A program made the position numbers and the translations under genes. Below are positions 21,644 to 29,588 of a stretch of 64,000 bases of DNA, in pieces. This DNA is from Klebsiella africana. GTDB lineage: Bacteria > Pseudomonadota > Gammaproteobacteria > Enterobacterales > Enterobacteriaceae. The stretch spans positions 2,294,001-2,358,000 of the forward strand of contig NZ_CP084874.1 in the NCBI RefSeq assembly GCF_020526085.1, in the 5' to 3' direction. The notes under the pieces are model-generated. The model did no database searches, was not told the origin of the DNA, and saw nothing but the letters and a program-made list of their open reading frames with translations. Numbering within the stretch: position 1 is the stretch's first letter; every line of letters starts with the position of its first letter.

Positions 21644-22786
21644 CACGCCGTAGCTCGCCCCACCCAACACCACACCCCAGAAGGCTGAGCCAATTCCCGC
21701 CAGCGACACGCCGCTGGCGGTTACCAGAAAGGTCAGCACCGCCGCGTCGCGTTCACTGGCCTGATGCACCGCCTGAAACAGGCTGCCGCCGATGGTGCCG
21801 AGCAGCGCTAGTCCCGCCAGCATCTGGATCCACGCCGTCGGCAGGGCTGACATCAGGGCAGTGATCGACCCGCCAAAAAGCCCGGCCAGCAGATAAAAAA
21901 CGCCCGCCGCCATTGCCGCCAGCCAGCGCTGGTTAGGATCCGGGTGCGCTTCCGGGCTCTGGCAAATGGCGGCAGTGATGGCCGCGATACAGATGGAATA
22001 GACCCCGAAAGGAGCCAGCAATAGCGCCAGCCCTCCGCAGGCGACGATTAGCGTCGACACCGGTACGGTATAGCCCGCTGCCTGCAGGGTGGCGAACCCG
22101 GGGGCGTTCTGAGAGGCCATGGTAACGAGGAAAAACGGCAGGCCGACGCTGAGCAGCAGCGATGGCGTAAACTGCGGGGCGATCCATTCCGGCGCCACCC
22201 ACGTCAGCGGTACGGCGGTGCTGGCGACGTCCCCGGATGCCGCCGCGATCAGCGCCCCGACGACCAGCGCGGCCACCACCGCGAAGCGGGGCCATAGTGC
22301 TTTACAGAGAAGCCAGGCGGCGAGCATGCCGCCGCACAGCAGCAGATGATCCTGCAAACCGGCGAAGGCCTGCAAACCAAACCGCAGCAGAATGCCGGCC
22401 AGCATCGCGGCGGCCAGCGAATGGGGAATGATCTTCATCAGCCGGGCAAACAGGCCCGTCACGCCGCAGAGGACGATCAGCGCGTTAGCGAAGATAAACA
22501 CCCCCACGGCTTCAGCAAGGGTAACGCCTTGCAGGCCGCTGACCAGCAGCGCTGCGCCCGGCGTTGACCAGGCGGTGAGCACAGGCACTTTACGCCAGCC
22601 GCTCAGGACGAGGGTGCTAATCCCCATGGCGAGACCCAGCGCCGTCATCCAGCCGGCGATCTGCCCGGGCGTAGCGCCGGCCGCGGCGGCGGCCTGCCAA
22701 ATGATGGCGGCGGAGCTGGCATAACCCACCAGCACGGCGACGAAGCCGGCAAACAGGGTAGGAAGCGGAACAGTAAAGGCGCGCAT
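21620..22786 (-). CDS. ydcO: Benzoate transporter family protein (BenE/YdcO)
   Basis: An inner-membrane transporter of 388 residues with about 12 helices, alike to E. coli YdcO (391) over the full length and to the BenE benzoate:H+ symporter family. Conserved pieces are VLTAWSTPGAALL, IIPHSLAAAMLAGILLRFGL, VTMASQNAPGFATLQAAGY and AAITAAICQSPEAHPD. The ATG at 22786 with AGAGAA upstream gives the E. coli start; longer readings lack support. It is divergent from sutR, and two copies of a palindromic element lie right in front of it. Benzoate as substrate is by family only. Confidence 0.92.
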   Translation of the reverse strand: MRAFTVPLPTLFAGFVAVLVGYASSAAIIWQAAAAAGATPGQIAGWMTALGLAMGISTLVLSGWRKVPVLTAWSTPGAALLVSGLQGVTLAEAVGVFIFANALIVLCGVTGLFARLMKIIPHSLAAAMLAGILLRFGLQAFAGLQDHLLLCGGMLAAWLLCKALWPRFAVVAALVVGALIAAASGDVASTAVPLTWVAPEWIAPQFTPSLLLSVGLPFFLVTMASQNAPGFATLQAAGYTVPVSTLIVACGGLALLLAPFGVYSICIAAITAAICQSPEAHPDPNQRWLAAMAAGVFYLLAGLFGGSITALMSALPTAWIQMLAGLALLGTIGGSLFQAVHQASERDAAVLTFLVTASGVSLAGIGSAFWGVVLGGASYGVLSALRRS

Positions 22787-22795
22787 AGTATTCTC

Positions 22796-22846
22796 TTGTG
22801 CGTTATAACGTCCAATCAATCTATCATTGTGCGCTATAACGCACAA
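22796..22846. promoter_or_regulatory. Two repeated operator-like elements between ydcO and sutR
   Basis: TTGTGCGTTATAACG (22796-22810) and TTGTGCGCTATAACGCACAA (22827-22846). The second is an inverted repeat with perfect seven-base arms TTGTGCG / CGCACAA; the first repeats its left part with one change. They lie 10-60 bases before ydcO and about 125 before sutR. The simplest reading is that SutR, a helix-turn-helix regulator, binds here and represses ydcO. Confidence 0.6.
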
Positions 22847-22970
22847 GGTGAAGGTGAGATCGCAGATAGCCGACAAGTATTCTCGGCCGCAACGGCCAGG
22901 GAAGCCGCTAAACGCCCTGTAGAATCAGGCAAATGCGGGTATACTTTGGTCAGCATAATCAGGAGGTAGG

Positions 22971-23540
22971 ATGAATATTGCGCAACATCTGGCGGCAACG
23001 CTCAAAACCCTGCGCCAGCAGCGCGGCTGGAGTCTTTCCCGTCTGGCGGAAGAGACCGGGGTGTCGAAAGCTATGCTCGGGCAGATTGAGCGTAATGAAT
23101 CGAGCCCGACGGTGGCGACGCTGTGGAAGATTGCCACCGGGCTGAACGTGCCGTTTTCGGCGTTTATTGTGCCTGACGCCAGCGCTGCGCCCGCCGCGTT
23201 TGATCCGCAGCAGCAGGCGATGGTGGTGACCCCGGTTTTTCCATGGGACCCGGAGCTGCGCTTTGATCATTTCTCAATAACACTCGCCCCCGGGGCGCTG
23301 AGCGAATCGACGCCGCATGAGAAAGGGGTGATTGAACATGTGGTGGTGATTAGCGGCACCCTCGAGCTCTGTTTGCAGGGGGAGTGGCATTTACTGCAGG
23401 CAGGTGAGGGACGGCGCTTCGCCGGCGATGCGGCCCACGCGTATCGTAACCGCGGCGTTCAGGCGGCCCATTTCCATTCTCTTATCCATTATCCAAAAGA
23501 AAAAACCGCGGGCGGACCCGCGGCCAGACAAGATGACTGA
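22971..23540 (+). CDS. sutR: XRE-cupin transcriptional regulator SutR (YdcN)
   Basis: A 189-residue regulator. Residues about 5-60 form an XRE helix-turn-helix (LRQQRGWSLSRLAEETGVSKAMLGQIERNESSPTVATLWKIA). Residues about 95-175 form a cupin sensor (HEKGVIEHVVVISGTLEL...HAYRNRG...HFHSLIHYP). E. coli SutR is linked to control of sulphur-utilisation genes. The start follows AGGAGGT. The protein is about 11 residues longer than E. coli SutR because the frame runs through a terminator-like hairpin at 23506-23523. Divergent from ydcO, its likely target. Confidence 0.92.
   Translation: MNIAQHLAATLKTLRQQRGWSLSRLAEETGVSKAMLGQIERNESSPTVATLWKIATGLNVPFSAFIVPDASAAPAAFDPQQQAMVVTPVFPWDPELRFDHFSITLAPGALSESTPHEKGVIEHVVVISGTLELCLQGEWHLLQAGEGRRFAGDAAHAYRNRGVQAAHFHSLIHYPKEKTAGGPAARQDD
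23506..23523 (-). terminator. Minus-strand terminator-like hairpin inside the sutR 3' end
   Basis: Stem CCGCGGG / CCCGCGG with CGGA loop; on the minus strand it is followed by six T. No minus-strand gene feeds into it, so it would stop antisense transcription entering sutR. It lies inside the extra C-terminal codons of sutR. Confidence 0.45.
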
Positions 23541-23751
23541 TGATAACCACTCACAACGTGACGAGGAAAATCCGGAATACGTGAAGACAGTACTCTGTGC
23601 CGTTAATTGAGGGAAATATCTTTTCCTTCAATACTTTGCTGAAAAGTGAAAATTCGTCGTCACGCGACGGCGGAAAAGGTTTTCGTCTGTGCCCGGTTCT
23701 GACTACAATAGCCGCCATTTCGACCCCCTTATACTGGATAACAACACGCGT

Positions 23752-25713
23752 ATGCGCCTGCACAATCATCGTCTTGAACTTCTTAGTCCTGCCCGCGACG
23801 CCGGTATCGCTCGCGAAGCGATCCTCCACGGCGCCGATGCCGTTTACATTGGTGGGCCCGGCTTTGGCGCCCGCCATAATGCCAGCAACAGTCTGAGCGA
23901 TATCGCCGGGCTGGTGCCTTTCGCTCATCGTTATGGCGCGAAGGTCTTTGTGACGCTGAACACCATTCTGCATGACGATGAACTGGCGCCGGCGCAGCGG
24001 CTGATTACCGATCTTTATGAGGCGGGTGTTGACGCGCTGATTGTGCAGGATATGGGGATCATGGAGCTGGACCTGCCGCCGATTGAGCTGCATGCCAGCA
24101 CCCAGTGCGATATTCGCAGTGTGGAAAAAGCGAAATTTCTCTCTGACGCGGGTTTCAGCCAGATCGTACTGGCACGCGAACTGAACCTTAGCCAGATCAA
24201 AGCCATTTACGACCACACCGACGCTACCATCGAATTTTTTATCCATGGCGCCTTGTGCGTCGCTTATTCTGGCCAGTGCTACATTTCTCACGCCCAGACC
24301 GGACGCAGCGCCAACCGTGGCGACTGCTCGCAGGCCTGCCGCCTGCCGTATACCCTGAAGGACGATCAGGGGCGGGTAGTAGCTTATGAAAAACACCTCC
24401 TGTCGATGAAAGACAACGACCAGACCGCCAACCTGGCAGCGCTGATCGATGCCGGCGTTCGCTCCTTCAAAATTGAAGGTCGTTACAAAGACATGAGCTA
24501 CGTGAAAAACATCACCGCCCACTACCGGCAGATGCTGGATGCCATTATCGACGATCGTGGCGACCTGGCGCGCGCCTCGGCCGGACGCACCGAGCACTTC
24601 TTTATTCCGTCCACCGATAAAACCTTCCATCGCGGCAGCACCGACTACTTTGTTAATGCCCGCAAAGGGGATATCGGCGCGTTTGATTCGCCAAAATTTA
24701 TCGGCCTGCCGGTGGGAGAAGTGCTGAAGGTGGGTAAAGATCATCTCGACGTTGAGGTCAGCGAACCGCTAACGAACGGCGACGGTCTCAACGTGATGAT
24801 TAAGCGTGAAGTGGTGGGCTTTCGCGCCAATACCGTGGAAAAAACCGGAGAAAATCGTTATCGGGTGTGGCCGAACGAGATGCCGGCGGATCTGCATAAA
24901 GTGCGCCCGCATCAGGCGCTCAACCGCAACCTTGATCATAACTGGCAGCAGGCGCTGCTAAAGACCTCCAGTGAACGCCGCATCGCGGTAGACGTGACGT
25001 TGAGCGGCTGGCAGGAACAGCTGGTGCTGACCATGACCTGTGAAGATGGCGTCAGCGTGACCCATACTCTCGATGGCGATTTCGCCGAGGCCAACCAGGC
25101 GGAAAAGGCGCTGGCTAACCTGCGTGACGGTGTCACTAAACTGGGGCAAACCATCTACTATGCGCGCGATGTACAGGTTAATCTGCCGCCGCTGTTTGTT
25201 CCCAACAGCCTGCTCAACCAGCTGCGTCGGGAAACTGCCGAGATGCTGGATGACGCGCGCCTCAACGCCTGGCAGCGCGGCACCCGCAAACCCGTCTCCG
25301 TTCCGCCGCCGGTCTATCCGGAGACCCATCTCTCCTTCCTCGCCAACGTCTATAACCATAAGGCGCGGGCCTTTTACCAGCGCTATGGCGTGCAGCTGAT
25401 TGACGCCGCCTATGAGGCGCACGAAGAGAAGGGCGATGTGCCGGTGATGATCACCAAACACTGCCTGCGATTTGCCTTTAACCTCTGTCCGAAACAGGCC
25501 AAAGGCTCCATCAAGAGCTGGAAAGCCACGCCGATGCAGCTGATCCATGGCGATGAAGTGCTGACCCTGAAATTTGACTGCCGGCCGTGCGAAATGCACG
25601 TGGTGGGCAAGATTAAAAATCATATCCTGAAAATGCCGCATCCGGGGAGCATTGTGGCTTCCGTCAGCCCGGACGAGCTGCTGAAAACCCTGCCTAAACG
25701 CAAAGGCGCCTGA
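23752..25713 (+). CDS. rlhA: 23S rRNA C2501 5-hydroxylation protein RlhA (U32 peptidase family)
   Basis: Formerly YdcP. Needed in E. coli for 5-hydroxycytidine at position 2501 of 23S rRNA, with prephenate and iron metabolism involved. The 653 residues match E. coli from HRLELLSPARDA to the tail LLKTLPKRKG. The U32 signature with its iron-cluster type cysteines is visible (ALCVAYSGQCYISHAQTGRSANRGDCSQACRLPY), and a second Cys pair lies near the end (CLRFAFNLCPKQ and FDCRPCEMHV). The ATG at 23752 fits E. coli; the frame is open to 23689 without support. Single gene. Confidence 0.95.
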   Translation: MRLHNHRLELLSPARDAGIAREAILHGADAVYIGGPGFGARHNASNSLSDIAGLVPFAHRYGAKVFVTLNTILHDDELAPAQRLITDLYEAGVDALIVQDMGIMELDLPPIELHASTQCDIRSVEKAKFLSDAGFSQIVLARELNLSQIKAIYDHTDATIEFFIHGALCVAYSGQCYISHAQTGRSANRGDCSQACRLPYTLKDDQGRVVAYEKHLLSMKDNDQTANLAALIDAGVRSFKIEGRYKDMSYVKNITAHYRQMLDAIIDDRGDLARASAGRTEHFFIPSTDKTFHRGSTDYFVNARKGDIGAFDSPKFIGLPVGEVLKVGKDHLDVEVSEPLTNGDGLNVMIKREVVGFRANTVEKTGENRYRVWPNEMPADLHKVRPHQALNRNLDHNWQQALLKTSSERRIAVDVTLSGWQEQLVLTMTCEDGVSVTHTLDGDFAEANQAEKALANLRDGVTKLGQTIYYARDVQVNLPPLFVPNSLLNQLRRETAEMLDDARLNAWQRGTRKPVSVPPPVYPETHLSFLANVYNHKARAFYQRYGVQLIDAAYEAHEEKGDVPVMITKHCLRFAFNLCPKQAKGSIKSWKATPMQLIHGDEVLTLKFDCRPCEMHVVGKIKNHILKMPHPGSIVASVSPDELLKTLPKRKGA

Positions 25714-25720
25714 TTCGACG

Positions 25721-25954
25721 CTACAGGCTTAAGGGCGCCTGCGGCTTGCGGGCGTTCTGCCAGAGATGATGCTCACGCAGTTCGGCGGCAACCTCTTCAC
25801 ACCGGCTGCGCAGCTCATCGCTATCCGCCTCGTGCAGCAGCTGCTGTTCGAGGCTTTGCAGCGGAAAGTAATCGTGTCCCTGGCGGTGAGCCAGCAGATG
25901 TCCTGAAAAAAGCGCACACAGCAACAGCAGGGCGCTTATGCTTCTCCTCAACAT
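25721..25954 (-). CDS. yncJ: Small exported protein YncJ
   Basis: A 77-residue protein with a signal peptide (MLRRSISALLLLCALFSGHLLA) and a short charged mature part (HEADSDELRSRCEEVAAELREHHLWQNARKP). It matches E. coli YncJ (76 residues), including HEADSDEL and the ARKP-type end, and lies in the same place after rlhA. In E. coli it is a small envelope protein of unknown role. Convergent with rlhA, seven bases apart. Confidence 0.88.
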   Translation of the reverse strand: MLRRSISALLLLCALFSGHLLAHRQGHDYFPLQSLEQQLLHEADSDELRSRCEEVAAELREHHLWQNARKPQAPLSL

Positions 25955-26067
25955 ACCTTTTCTCTGCGAATCAAAAACGTAGGCCTACTATGCCTGGCGG
26001 AGCGCAGGTTTATTTGTGGTTAATTCAAAGAAGGGCAAGCGTTTGTCAATGGGGACTGAAGGAGGGC

Positions 26068-26097
26068 GAAAAAAAAGCCTGGCGCAGAGGGCCAGGC
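26068..26097 (-). terminator. Terminator after the repeat protein
   Basis: On the minus strand a seven-pair stem GCCTGGC / GCCAGGC with a seven-base loop is followed by at least six T. It lies nine bases beyond the repeat-protein stop. Confidence 0.88.
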
Positions 26098-26105
26098 CAG
26101 AGGGA

Positions 26106-26432
26106 TCACGCTTTCGGCGGCAGCGGTTTCCCGTTGTGCTCGCCACCTTTGGGCGGCTGCTTGCCGTCATGCGGCGGTTGTTTACCATCGTGTTGCGGCT
26201 GTTTACCGTCGTGCGGCGGTTGTTTACCATCGTGTTGTGGCTGTTTACCGTTATGCGGTGGTTGTTTGCCGTTGTGCTGACCGTCCTTCGCCGGTGGCTG
26301 CCCCTGGTGCTGTGCGCCCTGGCCGTCATGCTGTGCCCCTTTTTCCGGCGGCGGCGGCGGGTTATCTGCAGCAAAAGCCCATGACGATAATCCCAGCGTC
26401 ATTACGGCGGAGAGAAAAGCTAACTTCTTCAT
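26106..26432 (-). CDS. Exported repeat protein rich in His, Gln and Pro
   Basis: 108 residues with a Sec signal peptide (MKKLAFLSAVMTLGLSSWAFAAD) and a mature part of tandem seven-residue units of the type HDGKQPP / HDGKQPQ (also HNGKQPP), about eight copies in series. The DNA shows the same 21- and 42-base periods. It should be disordered, highly soluble and periplasmic or secreted. Regular histidines raise the possibility of weak metal binding, but nothing proves it. The start at 26432 is set by the signal peptide and AGGATAT upstream. I do not recognise a named family. Confidence 0.7.
   Translation of the reverse strand: MKKLAFLSAVMTLGLSSWAFAADNPPPPPEKGAQHDGQGAQHQGQPPAKDGQHNGKQPPHNGKQPQHDGKQPPHDGKQPQHDGKQPPHDGKQPPKGGEHNGKPLPPKA
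26165..26275. repeat. Tandem 21/42-base coding repeats
   Basis: Within the repeat-protein gene, units such as CGGTTGTTTACCATCGTG alternate with CGGCTGTTTACCGTCGTG at 21-base spacing, forming 42-base double units. Such arrays change copy number by slippage, so repeat number may differ among strains. Confidence 0.8.
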
Positions 26433-26527
26433 AGCAATATCCTTTCTTCTAATGTGTCGCCGTATTTCAGCAGGCAAAAGTGAAGATAAAATGGAGAAGT
26501 CCATTTTCGGACTTCTCTGCATCCCAC

Positions 26528-26653
26528 TTAGACTTTTAGCCCTGCGGCGGTCATCAGCAGGCGGAACAGCAGGCTGATCGCGGCCAGCGTCAGCACACTG
26601 CCTCCCCACAGTACGATTAGCCAGAGCAGACGCTTAGTCCAGGCGGTTTTCAT
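26528..26653 (-). CDS. Small subunit of cytochrome bd oxidase (DUF2474 type)
   Basis: A 41-residue single-helix membrane protein (MKTAWTKRLLWLIVLWGGSVLTLAAISLLFRLLMTAAGLKV). It is the third gene of the oxidase operon and overlaps the end of subunit II in TGATG, so it is translated with it. DUF2474 proteins accompany cyanide-insensitive type bd oxidases and are thought to play the part that CydX plays for CydAB, holding the complex together. A frame reading further upstream lies inside subunit II and is not expected to be used. Confidence 0.82.
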   Translation of the reverse strand: MKTAWTKRLLWLIVLWGGSVLTLAAISLLFRLLMTAAGLKV

Positions 26654-27663
26654 CAGTGATAGCCCTCCCCGGGTTGGACTTTGCCGCGGAAAACGTAATA
26701 GCTCCAGCAGGTGTAGCCCAGGATCACCGGAATAATCAGCAGCGCGCCCACCAGCATAAAGCCCTGGCTTTGCGGCGGGGCGGCCGCTTGCCACAGGGTG
26801 ATGGACGGCGGAATTATATGCGGCCAGATGCTGATCCCCAGCCCGCTAAAGCCAAGGAATACCAACCCCAGCGTCAGCGTGAAAGGCGAAACATGGCGGT
26901 TACGCTGATGCAGCGTGCGCCACAGCCAGGCGCTAATCAGGATCACCAGCGCCGGCACCGGCAGCAGGTAATAGAGATTCGGCAGGCTAAACCAGCGCTC
27001 GGCAATCGCCGGGTGCGCCAGGGGCGTCCACAGGCTGATGACGGCAAATACCGCCAGCAGGGCGACCAGTAACCAGCGTGCCGCGCCGCGCATCCGCTGC
27101 TGCAGCGCCCCTTCACTTTTCATCACCAACCAGGTTGCGCCCAGCAGGGCATAGGCCACGCACAGCCCCAGTCCGCAAAACAAGCTGAAGGGGGTAAGCC
27201 AGTCAAACATGCCGCCGCTAAAGGCGCGGCCATTGACGGTAAAACCGTTGATCACCGCTCCGACCACCACGCCCTGGCTAAAGGTCGCCAGCAGGGAGCC
27301 GCCAAAAAAGGCGCGATCCCAGAACGGTCGATGCGACGGTGTAGCCTGAAAGCGAAACTCAAAGGCGACGCCGCGAAAAATCAGGCCGATCAGCATCAGG
27401 GTCAGGGGAATCGACAGGGCGTCGATGATCACCGCGTAGGCGAGGGGAAAGGCACCAAATAGCCCTGCGCCGCCGAGCACCAGCCAGGTCTCATTGCCAT
27501 CCCATACCGGCGCGACGCTGTTAACCATTACGTCGCGATCTCCGCCGCCCCGCACCGTGCTGAACAGCAGGCCGATGCCCAGGTCAAAGCCATCCATGAC
27601 GATGTACATCAGCGTGGCAAAGACGATAATCACAAACCAGATCACCGATAATTCGATACCCAT
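26653..27663 (-). CDS. cioB: Cytochrome bd-type quinol oxidase subunit II (CioB/CydB family)
   Basis: An inner-membrane protein of 336 residues with about eight helices, the non-heme or structural subunit of a bd-type oxygen reductase. Family marks are WFVIIVFATLMYIVMDGFDLGIGLLF at the start, PVWDGNETWLVLGGAGLFGAFPLAY, and the closing CWSYYVFRGKV. It lies in one operon with subunit I (TAATG junction) and the DUF2474 protein. E. coli has CydAB and AppCB; the subunit I sequence here places the pair closer to the cyanide-insensitive oxidases known in Pseudomonas. Confidence 0.92.
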   Translation of the reverse strand: MGIELSVIWFVIIVFATLMYIVMDGFDLGIGLLFSTVRGGGDRDVMVNSVAPVWDGNETWLVLGGAGLFGAFPLAYAVIIDALSIPLTLMLIGLIFRGVAFEFRFQATPSHRPFWDRAFFGGSLLATFSQGVVVGAVINGFTVNGRAFSGGMFDWLTPFSLFCGLGLCVAYALLGATWLVMKSEGALQQRMRGAARWLLVALLAVFAVISLWTPLAHPAIAERWFSLPNLYYLLPVPALVILISAWLWRTLHQRNRHVSPFTLTLGLVFLGFSGLGISIWPHIIPPSITLWQAAAPPQSQGFMLVGALLIIPVILGYTCWSYYVFRGKVQPGEGYH

Positions 27664-29060
27664 TAGCGGGACTCCTTCTGCAGATAGCCTTCAGTGGCGG
27701 CGGACAGTGGGCGGGCAGGGGTTCCGGATGTCGCCGGGTGCATCTCCTGTGGCCCTTTACGTATCAGGCGCAGCATATAGCTGTAGCCGACGCCGAACAC
27801 AGCGCTGTACACCACGATAAAGGTCAACAAACTTACTGACATGTGCAGATCGCCATGGGCGGAAACGGCATCGGCGGTGCGCTGAACGCCATACACCACC
27901 CAGGGTTGGCGGCCTACTTCGGTGGTGACCCAGCCGGCGAGAATGGCAATCAGGCCGGAAGGCCCCATCCACAGAGCAAAATGCAGAAACGGTCGTGAGT
28001 GGTATAGCCGGCCGCCGCGACGCAGCCACAGGGCCAGCACGCCGAGCAGTAGCATCAACATGCCCAGCCCGGCCATCAGGCGAAACGACCAGAACACTAC
28101 GGTAGCGTTCGGACGATCCTCAGGCGCGAACTCCTTCAATGCCGGCACCTGTTTATCAAGACTGTGGGTGAGGATCAGACTGCCCAGGGCCGGGATCTCG
28201 AGACCGTAGCGGGTGCGCTCCTGCTCCATATCGGGCCAGCCAAATAGCAGTAACGGCGTTGGCTCCCCGGGCGGATTTTCCCAGTGGCCCTCAATGGCGG
28301 CGATTTTAGCCGGCTGGTGCTTCAGGGTATTCAGGCCATGCATATCGCCAATTAGCGCCTGAACGGGCGCGACCAGCAGCGTCATCCATAGCGCCATTGA
28401 AAACATCTTGCGTATCGCCGGCGACTGGTTGCCGCGCAGCAGATGCCATGCCGCCGATGCACCGACGAGCAGCGCGCTGCTGAGAAACGCCGCTACCGTC
28501 ATGTGCAGAAGACGATAGGGGAATGACGGGTTAAAGATCACTGCCAGCCAGTCGACGGGCACCACCTGGCCATCAACAATCTCAAACCCTTGCGGGGTCT
28601 GCATCCAGCTGTTAGAGGCGAGGATCCAGAACGTCGAGATAATGGTGCCCAGCGCCACCATGCAGGTGGCGAAAAAGTGCAGCCCCGGCCCTACGCGGTT
28701 CCAGCCGAAAAGCATCACCCCGAGAAAGCCCGCTTCCAGAAAGAACGCCGTCAGAACTTCATAGGTCAGCAGAGGGCCGGTGATACTGCCCGCGAATTCT
28801 GAAAATCCGCTCCAGTTGGTGCCAAACTGATAGGCCATCACCAGCCCGGAAACCACCCCCATGCCAAAGTTGACGGCGAATATCTTCGACCAGAAATGGT
28901 ACAGCGAGCGCCAGACAGGATTTTTTGTTTTTAGCCATAAGCCTTCGAGCACCGCCAGATAGCTGGCCAGTCCGATGGTAATGGCGGGGAAAATAATGTG
29001 AAACGAGACCGTAAAGGCGAATTGAATTCGCGCCAGATGGAATGCATCAAGACCGAACAT
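27663..29060 (-). CDS. cioA: Cytochrome bd-type quinol oxidase subunit I, cyanide-insensitive type (CioA/CydA family)
   Basis: Heme-bearing subunit of 465 residues that oxidises quinol and reduces oxygen without pumping protons. Visible features are FGLDAFHLARIQFAFTVSFHIIFPAITIG (heme b595/d histidine region), LEAGFLGVMLFGWNRV with its Glu, the GDMHGLNTLKHQPAKIAAIEGHW quinol-site region, and GRQPWVVYGVQRT near the end. The loop after the quinol site is short, as in Cio-type oxidases. The start is ATG 29060, because GGAG precedes it by six bases; a reading from 29072 would place this inside the gene. Confidence 0.92.
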   Translation of the reverse strand: MFGLDAFHLARIQFAFTVSFHIIFPAITIGLASYLAVLEGLWLKTKNPVWRSLYHFWSKIFAVNFGMGVVSGLVMAYQFGTNWSGFSEFAGSITGPLLTYEVLTAFFLEAGFLGVMLFGWNRVGPGLHFFATCMVALGTIISTFWILASNSWMQTPQGFEIVDGQVVPVDWLAVIFNPSFPYRLLHMTVAAFLSSALLVGASAAWHLLRGNQSPAIRKMFSMALWMTLLVAPVQALIGDMHGLNTLKHQPAKIAAIEGHWENPPGEPTPLLLFGWPDMEQERTRYGLEIPALGSLILTHSLDKQVPALKEFAPEDRPNATVVFWSFRLMAGLGMLMLLLGVLALWLRRGGRLYHSRPFLHFALWMGPSGLIAILAGWVTTEVGRQPWVVYGVQRTADAVSAHGDLHMSVSLLTFIVVYSAVFGVGYSYMLRLIRKGPQEMHPATSGTPARPLSAATEGYLQKESR

Positions 29061-29367
29061 GCAGGACTCCACAACAAAATTGATTCAGCGCAATTTTAGG
29101 CAGCGCGGGAGTGAGGGGGCAGAAACAGTCCGGCCATTTTTTACGATAACAGTTGGCCACTGTTATGTTTTTGACCGTCCGGACATGTCTGTGCCCGGAT
29201 ATCTTTTGATGGGGTATGACCCTCTTCGGCCTGATTTATTATCATTCATTAATATGAGAATCAGTAAAAAGGATGAGCTAGTTAATAGTGAATTAAAAAA
29301 TTTTAAATTGTCCAGTCATTAGACTCTTCGTACTGTATTCAACGAATAACAAAATAAGGGAATGCCA

Positions 29368-29466
29368 ATGTCTGAAAAAGGATTACAGAGCTTGTGTATT
29401 ACGCTTGGTGCCATGCTGATCTTCTGGTTTGTTTTAATCACGCTATGTTGGATGGTGATATTTTAA
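29368..29466 (+). CDS. Very small membrane protein, 32 residues
   Basis: MSEKGLQSLCITLGAMLIF, then a hydrophobic stretch WFVLITLCWMVIF and stop. A good ribosome site (AAGGG) sits seven bases before the ATG, in a 500-base region without other genes between the oxidase operon and ydcR. It looks like a single-helix inner-membrane peptide with N-terminus in the cytoplasm. I do not recognise it. The rest of 29061-29588 is AT-rich promoter DNA; an 87-codon frame at 29059-29322 lacks protein-like features. Confidence 0.5.
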   Translation: MSEKGLQSLCITLGAMLIFWFVLITLCWMVIF

Positions 29467-29588
29467 ACGCCCGCAGCCTGGGACAGGAGTATCACGAATG
29501 CTTTCGTAGGCATAACAGTTATCAAAACCTATTATTTTTTATTAACTGATATATGATAAAGGGAGGTTATCGTACGGGAACGACCGCA

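Noticed and set aside
26165..26275. Tandem repeats as a CRISPR or regulatory array
   Set aside because: Units are 21/42 bases without spacers and stay in frame, coding for peptide repeats.
29059..29322. 87-codon plus-strand frame beside the oxidase operon
   Set aside because: Overlaps the cioA leader and start, has no ribosome site and no protein-like pattern.
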